DNA of 47,677 nt from Treponema sp. GTDB lineage: Bacteria; Spirochaetota; Spirochaetia; Treponematales; Treponemataceae. Shown piece after piece: positions 39,599 to 47,677 of the stretch. The notes under the pieces are model-generated. The model was not told where the DNA came from. It did no database searches and was given only the letters and a program-made list of their open reading frames with translations. The DNA is taken from the NCBI GenBank assembly GCA_016293645.1, contig JAEDDW010000007.1:1-47677 (forward strand), read 5' to 3'. Position 1 is the first letter of the stretch. Each line of letters begins with the position of its first letter. Both the position numbers and the translations under genes were made by a program.

Positions 39599-41941
39599 AT
39601 GCCTAAGATTGAAGTCAATGAAAAACTGTTCTGGAACCTTCTTGGAACAAAATACAATGACTGGGAACTTTTTGAAAAGAAACTTACATCTGCAAAGGCT
39701 GAACTTGATGAAAAGCCAAACATGGAAGACAAAGAAGACGACCGTGTTATAAAGATTGAACTTAATGATACAAACCGTCCTGACCTCTGGTCTACAGGCG
39801 GAATCACACGCTGCCTCCGCGAACACGAAGGTGCAAAGCATTCAGACTATTCAAAATTCATGTCAAAGGCAGGAGACCTTAAGGACACTGGAAGCCGCGA
39901 TGCTTATGTTGATCCTGAACTCCGCTACATCCGTCCATACATGGTTTCTTTCGTAATCTCGGGAAAAGCCATCGACAATGCAATGCTCATCGACATCATG
40001 CAGACACAGGAAAAGCTCTGCTGGAACTTTGGCCGCAAGAGAAAGACTGTATCAATGGGTGTTTACCGCCAGGCAAACGTTAAGTGGCCAATCCACTTCA
40101 ACGCATGCGACCCGGATACAATGAAATTCCAGCCTCTTCAGGGTGAAAGCGTTCAGACTCTCCGCGAAATCGTAGAAACACATCCAAAGGGAAAGGAATA
40201 CGGCCACATCATCAAGGACTTCCCTAAGTACCCTGTTCTTCAGGATGACAAGGGCGAAGTCATGAGCATGACACCGATAATCAACAGTGCAACTTTGGGG
40301 CAGGTTGAAATCGGCGACAAGGAGCTTGTTGTTGAGCTTACCGGTGCCGACATGAAGGACCTCATGCTTTCTGCAAACATCGTTGCATGTGACTTTGCCG
40401 ATGCAGGTTACGAAATCCTTCCTGTAAAGGTTCACCATGAATATGACACTGGATTCGGAAAGGATGTTACAATTCCTTACTACTTCCAGGAAACAACAGA
40501 TGCAAGACTTTCTGCAATCAACAAGAAGCTTGGAGAAGAACTTACGGAAGCTCAGGTAGTGGATGCCCTCCAGCGCATGGGAAATACAGTTACAGTAAAG
40601 AAGGAAGGCAACGAAACAGTGTTTACAGTTGCTCCAGCTCCATACCGCAACGACTTCCTTCACGAAGTTGATGTCATCGAAGACGTTATGATCGGTATGG
40701 GACTTGATTACTTTAAGCCTGCAAAGCCAAATGACTTTACAATCGGACGCCTTCTTCCTGTTACACTTTACAGCCGCAAGGTTAAGAACATTCTCGCTGG
40801 TCTTGGCTACCAGGAAATGATCTTCAACTACCTTGGATCAAAGAAGACATACATCGACAACATGGGTGTTGACGGAAGCAATGTAATTGAAATCGCCAAT
40901 CCAATGAGCGAAAACTACCAGTTCATCCGCCCTTCAATCATCGCATCTTTGTTTGAAGCAGAAGCACAGAGCGGAAACGCAGTTTACCCGCACAAGATTT
41001 TTGAAGTTGGAAAGATTGCCTACATCGATCCAAGCGAAAATACAGGAACAAAGACAATCCAGTCCCTCGGATTCCTTACTGCAAGCAACAACGCCAACTT
41101 TAACGAAGCTGCTTCTGAAGTAAGCACAATCCTCTACTACCTTGACCACAAGTATGAAGTTGTAGAAACAAACGATCCACGCTTTATCCCTGGCCGTCAG
41201 GCAGGAATCATGGTAAATGGCAAGCAGTGCGGTATCTTCGGTGAAATCCACCCACAGATCCTTGAAAACTGGGCTGTTGGTGTTCCTTGCGTTGCAGGTG
41301 AAATCGATGTTGAATACATCATGGAAGCTACAGCAAAGGCAGAAGACAAGGCAACAAAGGAAGCAGCAGCAAAGAACGATGCAAAGGCAGCAGAAAAGAA
41401 GGCCGCAGAAAATGCAGCACAGTCGGCAGCCGCAGCATTCGATCCTGTTGAACACTTCAACAAATACATCGAGCTCCGCGTAGCAAAAATTGAAAAGGTT
41501 GAGACAAACCCACAGGGTGACAAGCTTTACATTGAAACAATGGATGACGGCAGCGGAACACCTCGCATCATTCAGTCTGGTCTTCGCCCTTACCTTAAGG
41601 AAGAAGAACTTCTTGGCAAGCACGTAATCATTGCGGCAAACCTTGCTCCAAGAAAGATGAAGGGTGTTGAAAGCCACGGTATGCTCCTTGCTTCCGACTA
41701 CACGGAAAACGGCGTTGAAAAGGTTGAACTTTTGACAGCTCCTTGGGCAGCACCTGGTACAGTCGTAACTCTTGAAGGTTATGAAGGTGCAGTTGAAAAG
41801 CCTGCAAAGATCGACATCGACCGCTTCTGCAAGGTTGAATACAAGGTAATTAACCATGTTGCACACTCTGCTGGTATAGCACTTGTTGCAGCTGGCAAAA
41901 AGATTACTCTTGAAAAAGTAGAAAACGCAGAAATAGAATAG
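39599..41941 (+). CDS. pheT: Phenylalanyl-tRNA synthetase beta subunit, archaeal/eukaryal type, with tRNA-binding domain
   Basis: The beta subunit helps form Phe-tRNA. It begins MPKIEVNEKLFWNLLG with the LNDTNRPDLWSTGGITRCLR block, which belongs to the short archaeal/eukaryal beta subunit and not to the bacterial one that starts with an OB fold. B3/B4 and B5 regions follow (DNAMLIDIMQTQEKLCW, PYRNDFLHEVDVIEDVMIG), then the catalytic-like domain (NPMSENYQFIRPSIIASLFE). An Ala/Lys/Glu linker at about 580-612 leads to an EMAP-II-type tRNA-binding OB domain (about 615-735: IELRVAKIEKVETNPQGDKL, then AANLAPRKMKGVESHGML). At 780 residues it is longer than the archaeal form. pheS is not adjacent. 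Codon use is biased, as in ppdK. Confidence 0.93.
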   Translation: MPKIEVNEKLFWNLLGTKYNDWELFEKKLTSAKAELDEKPNMEDKEDDRVIKIELNDTNRPDLWSTGGITRCLREHEGAKHSDYSKFMSKAGDLKDTGSRDAYVDPELRYIRPYMVSFVISGKAIDNAMLIDIMQTQEKLCWNFGRKRKTVSMGVYRQANVKWPIHFNACDPDTMKFQPLQGESVQTLREIVETHPKGKEYGHIIKDFPKYPVLQDDKGEVMSMTPIINSATLGQVEIGDKELVVELTGADMKDLMLSANIVACDFADAGYEILPVKVHHEYDTGFGKDVTIPYYFQETTDARLSAINKKLGEELTEAQVVDALQRMGNTVTVKKEGNETVFTVAPAPYRNDFLHEVDVIEDVMIGMGLDYFKPAKPNDFTIGRLLPVTLYSRKVKNILAGLGYQEMIFNYLGSKKTYIDNMGVDGSNVIEIANPMSENYQFIRPSIIASLFEAEAQSGNAVYPHKIFEVGKIAYIDPSENTGTKTIQSLGFLTASNNANFNEAASEVSTILYYLDHKYEVVETNDPRFIPGRQAGIMVNGKQCGIFGEIHPQILENWAVGVPCVAGEIDVEYIMEATAKAEDKATKEAAAKNDAKAAEKKAAENAAQSAAAAFDPVEHFNKYIELRVAKIEKVETNPQGDKLYIETMDDGSGTPRIIQSGLRPYLKEEELLGKHVIIAANLAPRKMKGVESHGMLLASDYTENGVEKVELLTAPWAAPGTVVTLEGYEGAVEKPAKIDIDRFCKVEYKVINHVAHSAGIALVAAGKKITLEKVENAEIE

Positions 41942-41947
41942 TACACG

Positions 41948-41984
41948 AAGGTTGCTTTGGAAGACATCCGAGGCAACCTTTATT
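41948..41984 (+). terminator. Terminator of pheT
   Basis: AAGGTTGC (41948-41955) pairs with GCAACCTT (41973-41980), then TATTCATTT. The stem is strong and the T run weak. Confidence 0.6.
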
Positions 41985-42033
41985 CATTTAATAAAGCAGG
42001 CGATGTCCGTAGAAAGTGTTGCCATTAGGACGG

Positions 42034-42079
42034 TTCGACTACGCTCACCGATCCGGCAGGGTCCCTGAGCGTAGTCGAA
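42034..42079. repeat. TTCGACTACGCTCA hairpin repeat
   Basis: TTCGACTACGCTCA (42034-42047) and its exact complement at 42066-42079 form a 14-bp stem around 18 bases. A decayed relative (CTTCGACTATGCTCAGC) is at 47630-47646. Confidence 0.65.
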
Positions 42080-42091
42080 GGGCAGGGTATG

Positions 42092-42201
42092 TCATCCCGA
42101 ATTTATTTCGGGATCTGGCGTAGTGTTTCTATCAAAGATGCTGAAACAAGTTCAGCATGACGGTATTCTATGCATGACAACACAATTTTCGGACATAACC
42201 T
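42092..42201. repeat. Composite palindromic repeat upstream of the Na/Pi symporter gene
   Basis: Two hairpins, ATCCCGAA/TTCGGGAT (about 42093-42114) and ATGCTGAA/TTCAGCAT (42138-42158), are followed by CAACACAATTTTCGGACATA (about 42179-42198). That last motif also ends the repeat at 631-763 with one base change. With 42034-42079 it fills most of the 288-base gap after pheT; no gene is present. Confidence 0.6.
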
Positions 42202-42229
42202 AAAATAATTTTTACAACCAGGAATTAAT

Positions 42230-43873
42230 ATGGCTGTAGTATCATTTTTATTGGGTTTGATTGGTAGTCTTGGATTTCTTCTTTGCGGAATGAAATTCAT
42301 GAGTAACGGTGTTCAGAAGAGTGCGGGTGAAAGACTTCAGCGTGCACTTGGTATGGTTGCCGGAAACCGGTTTGCGGGGCTTTTGACAGGTCTTGCAATC
42401 ACCATGATAATCCAGTCTTCAGGGGCAACAACTGTCATGGTTGTTTCCTTTGTAAACGCAGGTCTCCTTTCCCTTGCTCAGTCCGTGGGCGTTACCTTTG
42501 GTGCCAACATCGGTACGACAGTAACAGCCTGGATCGTTTCCCTCTTTGGATTCAACTTTAAGATTAGCGCTTTTGCTATTCCGGTTTTTGGAGCCGGTTA
42601 CTTCCTTACAATGATGAAGAATGCCAACTCAAGGAACATGGGTGAAGCCATTATGGGCTTTGGCATGCTCTTCCTTGGTTTGAGTGGTCTTTCTGATCTG
42701 TTCAGGATTGATCCTGCAAGTCTTGGCTGGCTTCAGGACATTCAGCATATGGGATTTGTTTCCTATATCGTTGGATTCCTCATCGGAATTTTCATTACGG
42801 CCTTGATGCATTCTTCCAGCGCCTTTACGGCCATCGTAATTACCCTTGCCTTCAACAAGGTTGTTACATGGGAAATGAGTGCCATCATGACATACGGAAG
42901 CAACATCGGTTCAACAATCGATGCAATCATTGCCGCAGCGGGAACAACTGCAGATGCAAAAAGAGCAGCTCTTGTCCATGTATTGTTCAACATATTCGGT
43001 ACGGTTCTTGTAGTGGTATTCTTCAGACCGCTTCTTAACTTTGTTGAATGGGTTTCTCCAAAAAACAATATTGCGATTCAGATTTCAATTCTTCATACAG
43101 TGTTCAAATCACTTACGACAGCTGTGTGTATTCCGTTCGTAAACCAGATCTGTGCCCTTACAAGAAAAATCATCAAGGATGATCCTGACGCATTGCCTTC
43201 AACATACAAGCTGGAATTTGTTTCCCATGCCAGGGACAGCTACGGCGGTTACATTGTTCGTGCAGAAGGTGAGATTGCAAAGATGACTGACATCGTAAGC
43301 GAAATGTTTGACCGCTTTCAGGTTGGAATTACAACTCTTGATACAAAGTTCATCGAAGATCACATGGAAGTGATGAAGAGCGAGGAAGACTACTGCGACC
43401 AGATGCAGGAACAGATTACTGCCTATCTCCTTAAGTGCGAGACTCTTCCAGTCAGTGTAACCCAGCTCTCTAATATTTCTTCAATGATTCAGATTGTTGA
43501 TGATCTTGAGGCCATTACAGATGAGTGCTATGCCCTTGGAAAACTTATTCAGAAGAGCATTGAAAAGAAAATGGAATTCAAGGATGAGGATATGGAACGC
43601 CTCTTGCCTTATGTTGAACTTGCCCGTCAGTTCATGCAGTTCATCCACATAAACATCAACAAGCATCTGTCAAAGGAAAAACTTGAGTTTGCGACAGAGC
43701 TTGAAAATTCCATCGATGCATTCAAGAATGAACTCAAGAAACTTGCAAGAAAGCGTCTTGAAGAAGGAAGCAATGTCAAGGCGGAACTTCTTTACATGGA
43801 TCTTGTCAAGCAGATTGAACGCATAGGCGACCACTGCTTCAACATTTCCGAATTGCTTGCCCAGGCAAAATAA
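42230..43873 (+). CDS. Na+/phosphate symporter with PhoU-like C-terminus
   Basis: This 547-residue inner-membrane transporter of the NptA/PNaS family has about eight helices in two inverted repeats. The first carries IIQSSGATTVMVVSFVNAGL and FGANIGTTVTAWIV, the second LMHSSSAFTAIVITLAFN and YGSNIGSTIDAIIAA. These QSS/HSSS motifs form the substrate and sodium site. Residues about 340-540 are helical and PhoU-like (EGEIAKMTDIVSEMFDRF, then DLVKQIERIGDHCFNISELL). It imports phosphate with sodium, with the PhoU part likely regulatory. The gene stands alone between repeat-filled gaps. GGAATTAAT precedes the start. Confidence 0.92.
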   Translation: MAVVSFLLGLIGSLGFLLCGMKFMSNGVQKSAGERLQRALGMVAGNRFAGLLTGLAITMIIQSSGATTVMVVSFVNAGLLSLAQSVGVTFGANIGTTVTAWIVSLFGFNFKISAFAIPVFGAGYFLTMMKNANSRNMGEAIMGFGMLFLGLSGLSDLFRIDPASLGWLQDIQHMGFVSYIVGFLIGIFITALMHSSSAFTAIVITLAFNKVVTWEMSAIMTYGSNIGSTIDAIIAAAGTTADAKRAALVHVLFNIFGTVLVVVFFRPLLNFVEWVSPKNNIAIQISILHTVFKSLTTAVCIPFVNQICALTRKIIKDDPDALPSTYKLEFVSHARDSYGGYIVRAEGEIAKMTDIVSEMFDRFQVGITTLDTKFIEDHMEVMKSEEDYCDQMQEQITAYLLKCETLPVSVTQLSNISSMIQIVDDLEAITDECYALGKLIQKSIEKKMEFKDEDMERLLPYVELARQFMQFIHININKHLSKEKLEFATELENSIDAFKNELKKLARKRLEEGSNVKAELLYMDLVKQIERIGDHCFNISELLAQAK

Positions 43874-43890
43874 AGTTAAAAAGATATACC

Positions 43891-44008
43891 GCCAGCAATG
43901 ACGGGGAAGACATTTCGTCATTACGAGGAGCAGCGAGACGAAGTAATCCATATGCCAGGAAGCAAAGGCATGATGGATTGCCACGCCCGTTCCGGGCTCG
44001 CAATGACA
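43891..44008. repeat. ATTGCGAG-type palindromic repeat, copy 3
   Basis: It contains CGTCATTACGAGGAGC, ACGAAGTAATCCAT, GGATTGCCACGCCCG and GGGCTCGCAATGACA. The order is inverse to copy 1 and similar to copy 2. It lies between the converging symporter and proA genes. Confidence 0.65.
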
Positions 44009-44012
44009 GTGT

Positions 44013-44190
44013 TCAAGAATCGCACATAACTGCGATTCTTGTGGCGAAAGTTATCAAAGATACAGGCTTCTACTGAAGCAAATGCTTTCACCTGTTGGAT
44101 ATCAACCGGATGTTCAAGAATCGCACAACTGCGATTCTTGTGGCGAAAGTTATCAAAGGTACAGGCTTCTATTGGACAAATGCTTTCGCC
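44013..44190. repeat. Tandem pair of GGCGAAAG elements with CAAGAATCGCA hairpins
   Basis: Two copies about 92 bases apart each contain TGTTCAAGAATCGCA, the hairpin partner TGCGATTCTTG, then GGCGAAAGTTATCAAAG, TACAGGCTTCTA and CAAATGCTTTC. The copies differ at a few bases. They start right at the proA stop codon and could act as its transcription end. A solitary relative is at 24340-24389. Confidence 0.7.
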
Positions 44191-44192
44191 AT

Positions 44193-45449
44193 TTATCTTA
44201 CCTGGCCGTCGCCGTCAATAAGGTATTTGATGGTTGTAAGTGCCTTGATTCCCATAGGGCCGCGGGCATGCATCTTCTGGGTGCTGATTCCAAGTTCCGC
44301 GCCAAAACCAAATTCACCGCCGTCTGTAAATCTTGTGCTTGCATTTACATAAACGCAGCTTGCATCGATTCTTGCCTGGAACATCTTTGCGTGTGCCATG
44401 TCATTTGTGATGATGCTTTCAGAATGCTTTGAATTGTGGGTGTTTATGTAGCCGATTGCTTCATCAATGTCTTCAACAACTTTTACTGCACAGATCATGT
44501 CAAGGAATTCAAATCCAAAGTCTGCATCCTGAGCTTTAACAAGCTTTCCGTAGCCTGCCTTTTCAAAAAGACCGTAAGACTTTTCATCGGCACGGACTTC
44601 AACCTTGCCTGCAAAAACTTCTGCAAGTTTAGGAATAAAATTTTTCGCCACATTCTTATTTACCACAATGCATTCAAGGGCATTGCAGACTCCAGGACGC
44701 TGCATCTTACCGTTGGCTGCAATTTTTGCCGCCATATGAAGGTCTGCGCTGTCATCAACATAAAGGTGGCAGATTCCGCTTCCTGTCTCAATTACAGGAA
44801 CCTTTGCTGTCTCAACGACTGTCTTGATCAGGTTTGCGCTGCCTCTTGGCAAGGCAAGGTCGATTTTTCCGACGGCTGTAAGGATTTCCGGAACTTCATC
44901 GCGGCTTTCGCATGGAGCAAGTTCCACAGCTTCCGGTACACCGTTTTCAACTGAAGCAAGACCTTCCTTGATTGCCTTTACGATGGCCTTGTTTGAGTTA
45001 AGTGCAGATGATGAACCGCGGAGAAGAATTGCGTTGGCGCTTTTGTATGCAAGGGCAAAGGCATCCACTGTAACATTCGGGCGGCTTTCATAGATGATGG
45101 CCACAACGCCAACAGGAACCCTTGTCTGCCTGATGAGGAGTCCGTTTGGTGTTTTCCAGCCTGCAGTTTCTTCGCCGATTGGATCTGTCTGTGCGATGAT
45201 TGATTCAACACCGCCGATGATTCCGTCCATTTTCTTTTCATCAAGGCTAAGGCGGTCAATGAGGCTTTCCCTTGTTCCCTTTTCACGGGCAATCTTTACA
45301 TCTATTGCGTTGGCGGCAAAAATTTCAGCCTTGTTTTTGCGTAGGCTTTCGCAGACGGCTTTGAGGGCTGCGTTTTTGATTGTTGCGTTCTGCAAGGCAA
45401 GCTTTTCAGTTCCGCCTCTGAGTGAAGCGCAGATTGCATTTATGTCCAT
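44193..45449 (-). CDS. proA: Glutamate-5-semialdehyde dehydrogenase (gamma-glutamyl phosphate reductase)
   Basis: The 418-residue enzyme reduces gamma-glutamyl phosphate to the semialdehyde in proline synthesis, with NADPH. Signatures are RVPVGVVAIIYESRPNVTVD, LRGSSSALNSNKAI, LALPRGSANLIKTV, ETGSGICHLYVD, the catalytic Cys in QRPGVCNALECIVV, and the final RFTDGGEFGFGAELGIST with HARGPMGIKALTTIKYLIDG. The length is that of E. coli ProA. GGAGAA precedes the ATG. proB is not adjacent, although the two are often paired. Confidence 0.95.
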   Translation of the reverse strand: MDINAICASLRGGTEKLALQNATIKNAALKAVCESLRKNKAEIFAANAIDVKIAREKGTRESLIDRLSLDEKKMDGIIGGVESIIAQTDPIGEETAGWKTPNGLLIRQTRVPVGVVAIIYESRPNVTVDAFALAYKSANAILLRGSSSALNSNKAIVKAIKEGLASVENGVPEAVELAPCESRDEVPEILTAVGKIDLALPRGSANLIKTVVETAKVPVIETGSGICHLYVDDSADLHMAAKIAANGKMQRPGVCNALECIVVNKNVAKNFIPKLAEVFAGKVEVRADEKSYGLFEKAGYGKLVKAQDADFGFEFLDMICAVKVVEDIDEAIGYINTHNSKHSESIITNDMAHAKMFQARIDASCVYVNASTRFTDGGEFGFGAELGISTQKMHARGPMGIKALTTIKYLIDGDGQVR

Positions 45450-45472
45450 AATGGTTCTCCTATGTAATTAAA

Positions 45473-45501
45473 AAAATAGCCCTCGTAAAATACAAGGGCC
45501 T
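45473..45501 (-). terminator. Terminator between the unknown gene and proA
   Basis: On the minus strand GCCCT...AGGGC forms a stem followed by TATTTTTTT. It ends transcripts from the 181-residue unknown gene just before the proA start. Confidence 0.6.
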
Positions 45502-45516
45502 TATGGTTGACAGTTA

Positions 45517-46062
45517 CTAGTAGTTAGCAAGGAAATACATGGCAAGCAGAAGAGCTGTCCTTGTTTTTTCCTCTGTCCAGTCTGCATCCTGTGGAAGAGA
45601 CTTGATATACCACCAGAAGATGCCGAATTCGGGGTCGATGCGGAGGGCATATTCCTCAAAATCCTTTGACTTTGACTGTGTGCCGAACATGAGGTATACA
45701 ACGTCTTCAACAATGGAAAAAAACTGAACATAAGAATTTCTGTATTTCTTTTTTCCAAGCATTTTGTGGAATTCCTCAAGATTGTAGAGAACCTGGGCCT
45801 TGAGGGCTTCGTCTGATTTTTCAACCCATGTCTTCTGAATAAGAAGAACAAGATTCTTGTCAAAACTTGTGATGAGTTTTGCTTCCTCATCCGACTTGTT
45901 GTCTGCGATTTTCTTAAAGCTGTCTCCGAGTCCAAAAAAATCCGCAAGCTGAACCGCATTCTTTACGGCGCTGATTTCGCTGGTTGTTTCCAGCAGGCTG
46001 CTTAAAGCAGAAAGTGTTTTTTTATCTACAAATTCATTGATTAAATTATTATTTTCTGACAT
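45517..46062 (-). CDS. Hypothetical protein, 181 residues
   Basis: I do not recognise this protein. It is predicted soluble and helical, with no signal peptide or membrane helix. The N-terminal half is Ser/Leu/Asp-rich (NEFVDKKTLSALSSLLETTS, then SAVKNAVQLADFFGLG). The second half has aromatic-rich stretches (KKKYRNSYVQFFSIVEDVVY, FGIFWWYIKSLPQDADW) and ends LLLAMYFLANY. The codon use and intact frame look like a real gene, and it has a terminator. No good ribosome site precedes the ATG. It is divergent from the truncated omptin gene and co-directed with proA. Confidence 0.7.
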   Translation of the reverse strand: MSENNNLINEFVDKKTLSALSSLLETTSEISAVKNAVQLADFFGLGDSFKKIADNKSDEEAKLITSFDKNLVLLIQKTWVEKSDEALKAQVLYNLEEFHKMLGKKKYRNSYVQFFSIVEDVVYLMFGTQSKSKDFEEYALRIDPEFGIFWWYIKSLPQDADWTEEKTRTALLLAMYFLANY

Positions 46063-46181
46063 ACGGACATTTTAGATTTTTACGGTTTTTGTTTCAAGTA
46101 TGGGCGGAATCAAAACAGCTCCCCTTCCATGCCCCCGCCGTCGCCTTAGCAATCTTTGGTAAATGTTGTAGACTATTTTTT

Positions 46182-46586
46182 ATGGAAGGAAAGAAGCTTC
46201 TTGTTGTAGTAGTTGTGGCGTTTATGTTAGTTAAAGCCGGTGCTATAGAAAAATATTTTTCATTGGAATCTCATGGTGGATATGCAGGCGGAAGTCTTTC
46301 AGAAATAATTTACCAGCCGAAAGATTGTTCAAAAAAAATAAGTCTCCTTGAATGGGACAGAAACATTTTTTTTATAGGTGCTGGTGCGCATATCGATTTT
46401 GGAAAGCTGGTGATTCAGGTAGGATTTGACTATGGTTTGTCTGACAGCTGCGGAAAAATGGCAGACAGCGACTGGCTTAATATAAGTAATTATGAAATGA
46501 AGACAACCTACTCCATAGGTGACTCAGAAGCCCTTAAAAATTATCAAACTGAACTTGGCGCTTGTGCTTTACCCAAAGAAAACTAA
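46182..46586 (+). pseudogene. Truncated omptin-like outer-membrane protease gene
   Basis: The open frame gives 134 residues: signal peptide (MEGKKLLVVVVVAFMLVKAG) and barrel-like strands (SHGGYAGGSLSEIIYQP, LEWDRNIFFIGAGAHIDFGK, LVIQVGFDYGLS). Then GKMADSDWLNIS follows, which resembles the omptin segment that carries the catalytic Asp pair (DxDW). Omptins have about 290-310 residues and ten strands; this frame stops after about 45% with an unrelated tail GACALPKEN. The catalytic Asp-His pair and later strands are missing, so it is most likely inactive. It lies 20 bases before an intact lipoprotein gene. Family assignment is by eye. Confidence 0.45.
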
Positions 46587-46605
46587 CCTTTAGAGGGGTA
46601 AATCA

Positions 46606-47433
46606 ATGAAACTTTCAAAAATTTTGATGAGTGGTGCACTCGTAGCTGCACTTGCATTTGGTGTAATGGGATGTAAGGCAGAAGATGATGATGATGAACT
46701 CAAAGCACTTTCCGGAAGTAACAACGACTACAGTGTTGATTTCAAGAATGAAGGCAATGATGTCTACAGAGCTTACCACACAACAACATTTAAGCACGCT
46801 GGAGCTCTTTGCCAGGTTACAATGAATACAAGCAATGGTGGCAAAGGTGCAATGGGTTACATCTGGGATCTCGAATCAAATTCAACCCGCGCAGAAAAGG
46901 AACCTAGAAGATTTTTCATCGTAGGGTTCAATTACGATTATACAGAAAAGGGTAAGGTTGCATATTATGTTTCAAGGTATTCTAATGTAACTGATATCGA
47001 AGCAAAAAATTTTGGTGCTACTTCAAATGGTGCTGCTGAAAAAGTATATGTTGAACTTAATACCACAAATGTTTGTACCCCGACTATAGATACAAACGGT
47101 GATCTTACAATGACATTTGATGTTTATGAAGACGGCGAGTTTACTGTTGATGAAAATGGAAAAAAGAAGTATACATCTTACAATGGTGGATTTGTAGTAG
47201 ACATTTACAACGGAAAGATTGAAACAGCAGATCTCAAAACAGCAAATAAGGTTAAATCTGTTAAGATTCCAGCAGCTGATGTTGGTTATAAGACAGCAGA
47301 GTCTGATGTTACAAAGCCAATTTGTAACCAGAAGCAGGGTGCGGTATATGTAAATGTTTACCAGGGATACACACTCAAAGGTAAATGGTACTATGCAGAC
47401 ACATACAAGGCTGCAGAAGTAGTTGAAGACTAA
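46606..47433 (+). CDS. Hypothetical lipoprotein
   Basis: This 275-residue protein has a clear lipoprotein signal (MKLSKILMSGALVAALAFGV, then MGC with lipidated Cys23) and an acidic linker EDDDDE. The mature part is rich in beta strands, Tyr, Asn and Thr (GNDVYRAYHTTTFKHAG, RFFIVGFNYDYTEKGKVAYY, VYVNVYQGYTLKGKWYY). No named domain is recognised; treponemes have many such surface or periplasmic lipoproteins. GAGGGG precedes the start. It is followed by a copy of the GGGGCTGTCC element. Confidence 0.75.
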   Translation: MKLSKILMSGALVAALAFGVMGCKAEDDDDELKALSGSNNDYSVDFKNEGNDVYRAYHTTTFKHAGALCQVTMNTSNGGKGAMGYIWDLESNSTRAEKEPRRFFIVGFNYDYTEKGKVAYYVSRYSNVTDIEAKNFGATSNGAAEKVYVELNTTNVCTPTIDTNGDLTMTFDVYEDGEFTVDENGKKKYTSYNGGFVVDIYNGKIETADLKTANKVKSVKIPAADVGYKTAESDVTKPICNQKQGAVYVNVYQGYTLKGKWYYADTYKAAEVVED

Positions 47434-47460
47434 TTTCTCATTAGTTTGACCAAATAAACA

Positions 47461-47606
47461 GGGCTGTCCCAAAAGTAATCTCAGGGTGGTTGAGCTTAGT
47501 CGAAACCACCACATATAGTGGTATCGGGCATTTCGACATTGCGGCTTTATGGAAGCTCCGCCGCCATATGCAATGACCCTGGCATGAATACTTATTGGAC
47601 AGCCCC
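47461..47606. mobile_element. MITE-like element, copy 2 (146 bp)
   Basis: It is the reverse orientation of the element at 24218-24337, with ends GGGCTGTCC and GGACAGCCCC. The outer parts are nearly identical base for base. The centre carries an additional segment of about 26 bases able to form its own hairpin (GGCGG...CCGCC). Confidence 0.75.
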
Positions 47607-47623
47607 TTTGTGTTATAAGGAAG

Positions 47624-47654
47624 CAGGATGCTTCGACTATGCTCAGCAATCCTG
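47624..47654. repeat. Imperfect hairpin after the lipoprotein gene
   Basis: CAGGATGCT and AGCAATCCTG pair with one bulge around a TCGACTATGCTC loop. It is related to the 42034-42079 repeat. The remaining bases to the window end are non-coding as far as seen. Confidence 0.45.
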
Positions 47655-47677
47655 TTGTCTTGCTTTATATGAATTAG

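Noticed and set aside
40934..41866. Minus-strand ORF of 310 codons, Cys/Phe-rich
   Set aside because: It is antisense to pheT. The open frame and Cys/Leu/Phe excess follow from the biased codons of pheT on the other strand.

Overview
The window reads as ordinary chromosome of a host-associated spirochaete, most likely a Treponema from gut or rumen. The reasons are an archaeal/eukaryal-type phenylalanyl-tRNA synthetase beta subunit, a batA/batB/batD-type operon next to a MoxR ATPase, many small periplasmic and outer-membrane proteins, a xylose-type binding protein beside a LytS/YesN sensor pair, and a moderate GC content with AT-rich spacers. There are no rRNA genes, CRISPR arrays, transposases or phage structural genes. 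One tRNA gene, tRNA-Ala(GGC), is present. The genus call is inference.

Layout. 1-1620: the N-terminal part of an RlmB-like 2'-O-methyltransferase and a YchJ-like SEC-C protein, separated by about 550 bases of palindromic repeats. 1725-6842: a sugar-sensing cluster of membrane-anchored binding protein, LytS/YesM kinase, YesN/AraC regulator and XylF-like lipoprotein. 6882-13943: the MoxR/DUF58/Bat operon, with BatB fused to a TPR region and a repeat patch between its first two genes. 13962-18089: Smr, DnaJ, asnB, infA and a DksA/TraR zinc-finger protein. 18099-22160: a PHP phosphatase, a soluble hybrid kinase and a regulator with a degenerate first receiver. 22295-24159: a DJ-1 protein, a membrane LuxR regulator and a flavin reductase. 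24218-26290: a MITE-like element, tRNA-Ala, two candidate small RNAs and a one-POTRA outer-membrane protein. 26290-30053: hsp20 behind a sigma-54-like promoter, then ppdK with a histone-H1-like tail. 30280-36999: dihydrofolate reductase and an oligopeptide ABC transporter whose second permease is fused to an ATPase. 37003-39358: a DUF3015/DUF4105 pair. 39599-45449: pheT with a C-terminal tRNA-binding domain, a Na/phosphate symporter and proA. 45517-47677: an unknown protein, a truncated omptin-like gene, a lipoprotein and a second copy of the MITE.

Intergenic DNA is the most distinctive part. At least four families of short non-coding repeats occupy gene junctions: a 120-146 bp element with GGGGCTGTCC ends; ATTGCGAG/CTCGCAAT palindromes; a GGCGAAAG...CTTTCGCC element, tandem beside proA; and TTCGACTACGCTCA hairpins. 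Three gene relics are visible: a secreted-protein remnant opposite infA, a glycoside-hydrolase-like tail after ppdK, and the truncated omptin. The best candidates for something undescribed are the two orphan small transcription units (about 24648-24716 and 26145-26232), each with promoter and terminator but no ORF, and the Lys/Ala/Pro tail on PPDK.
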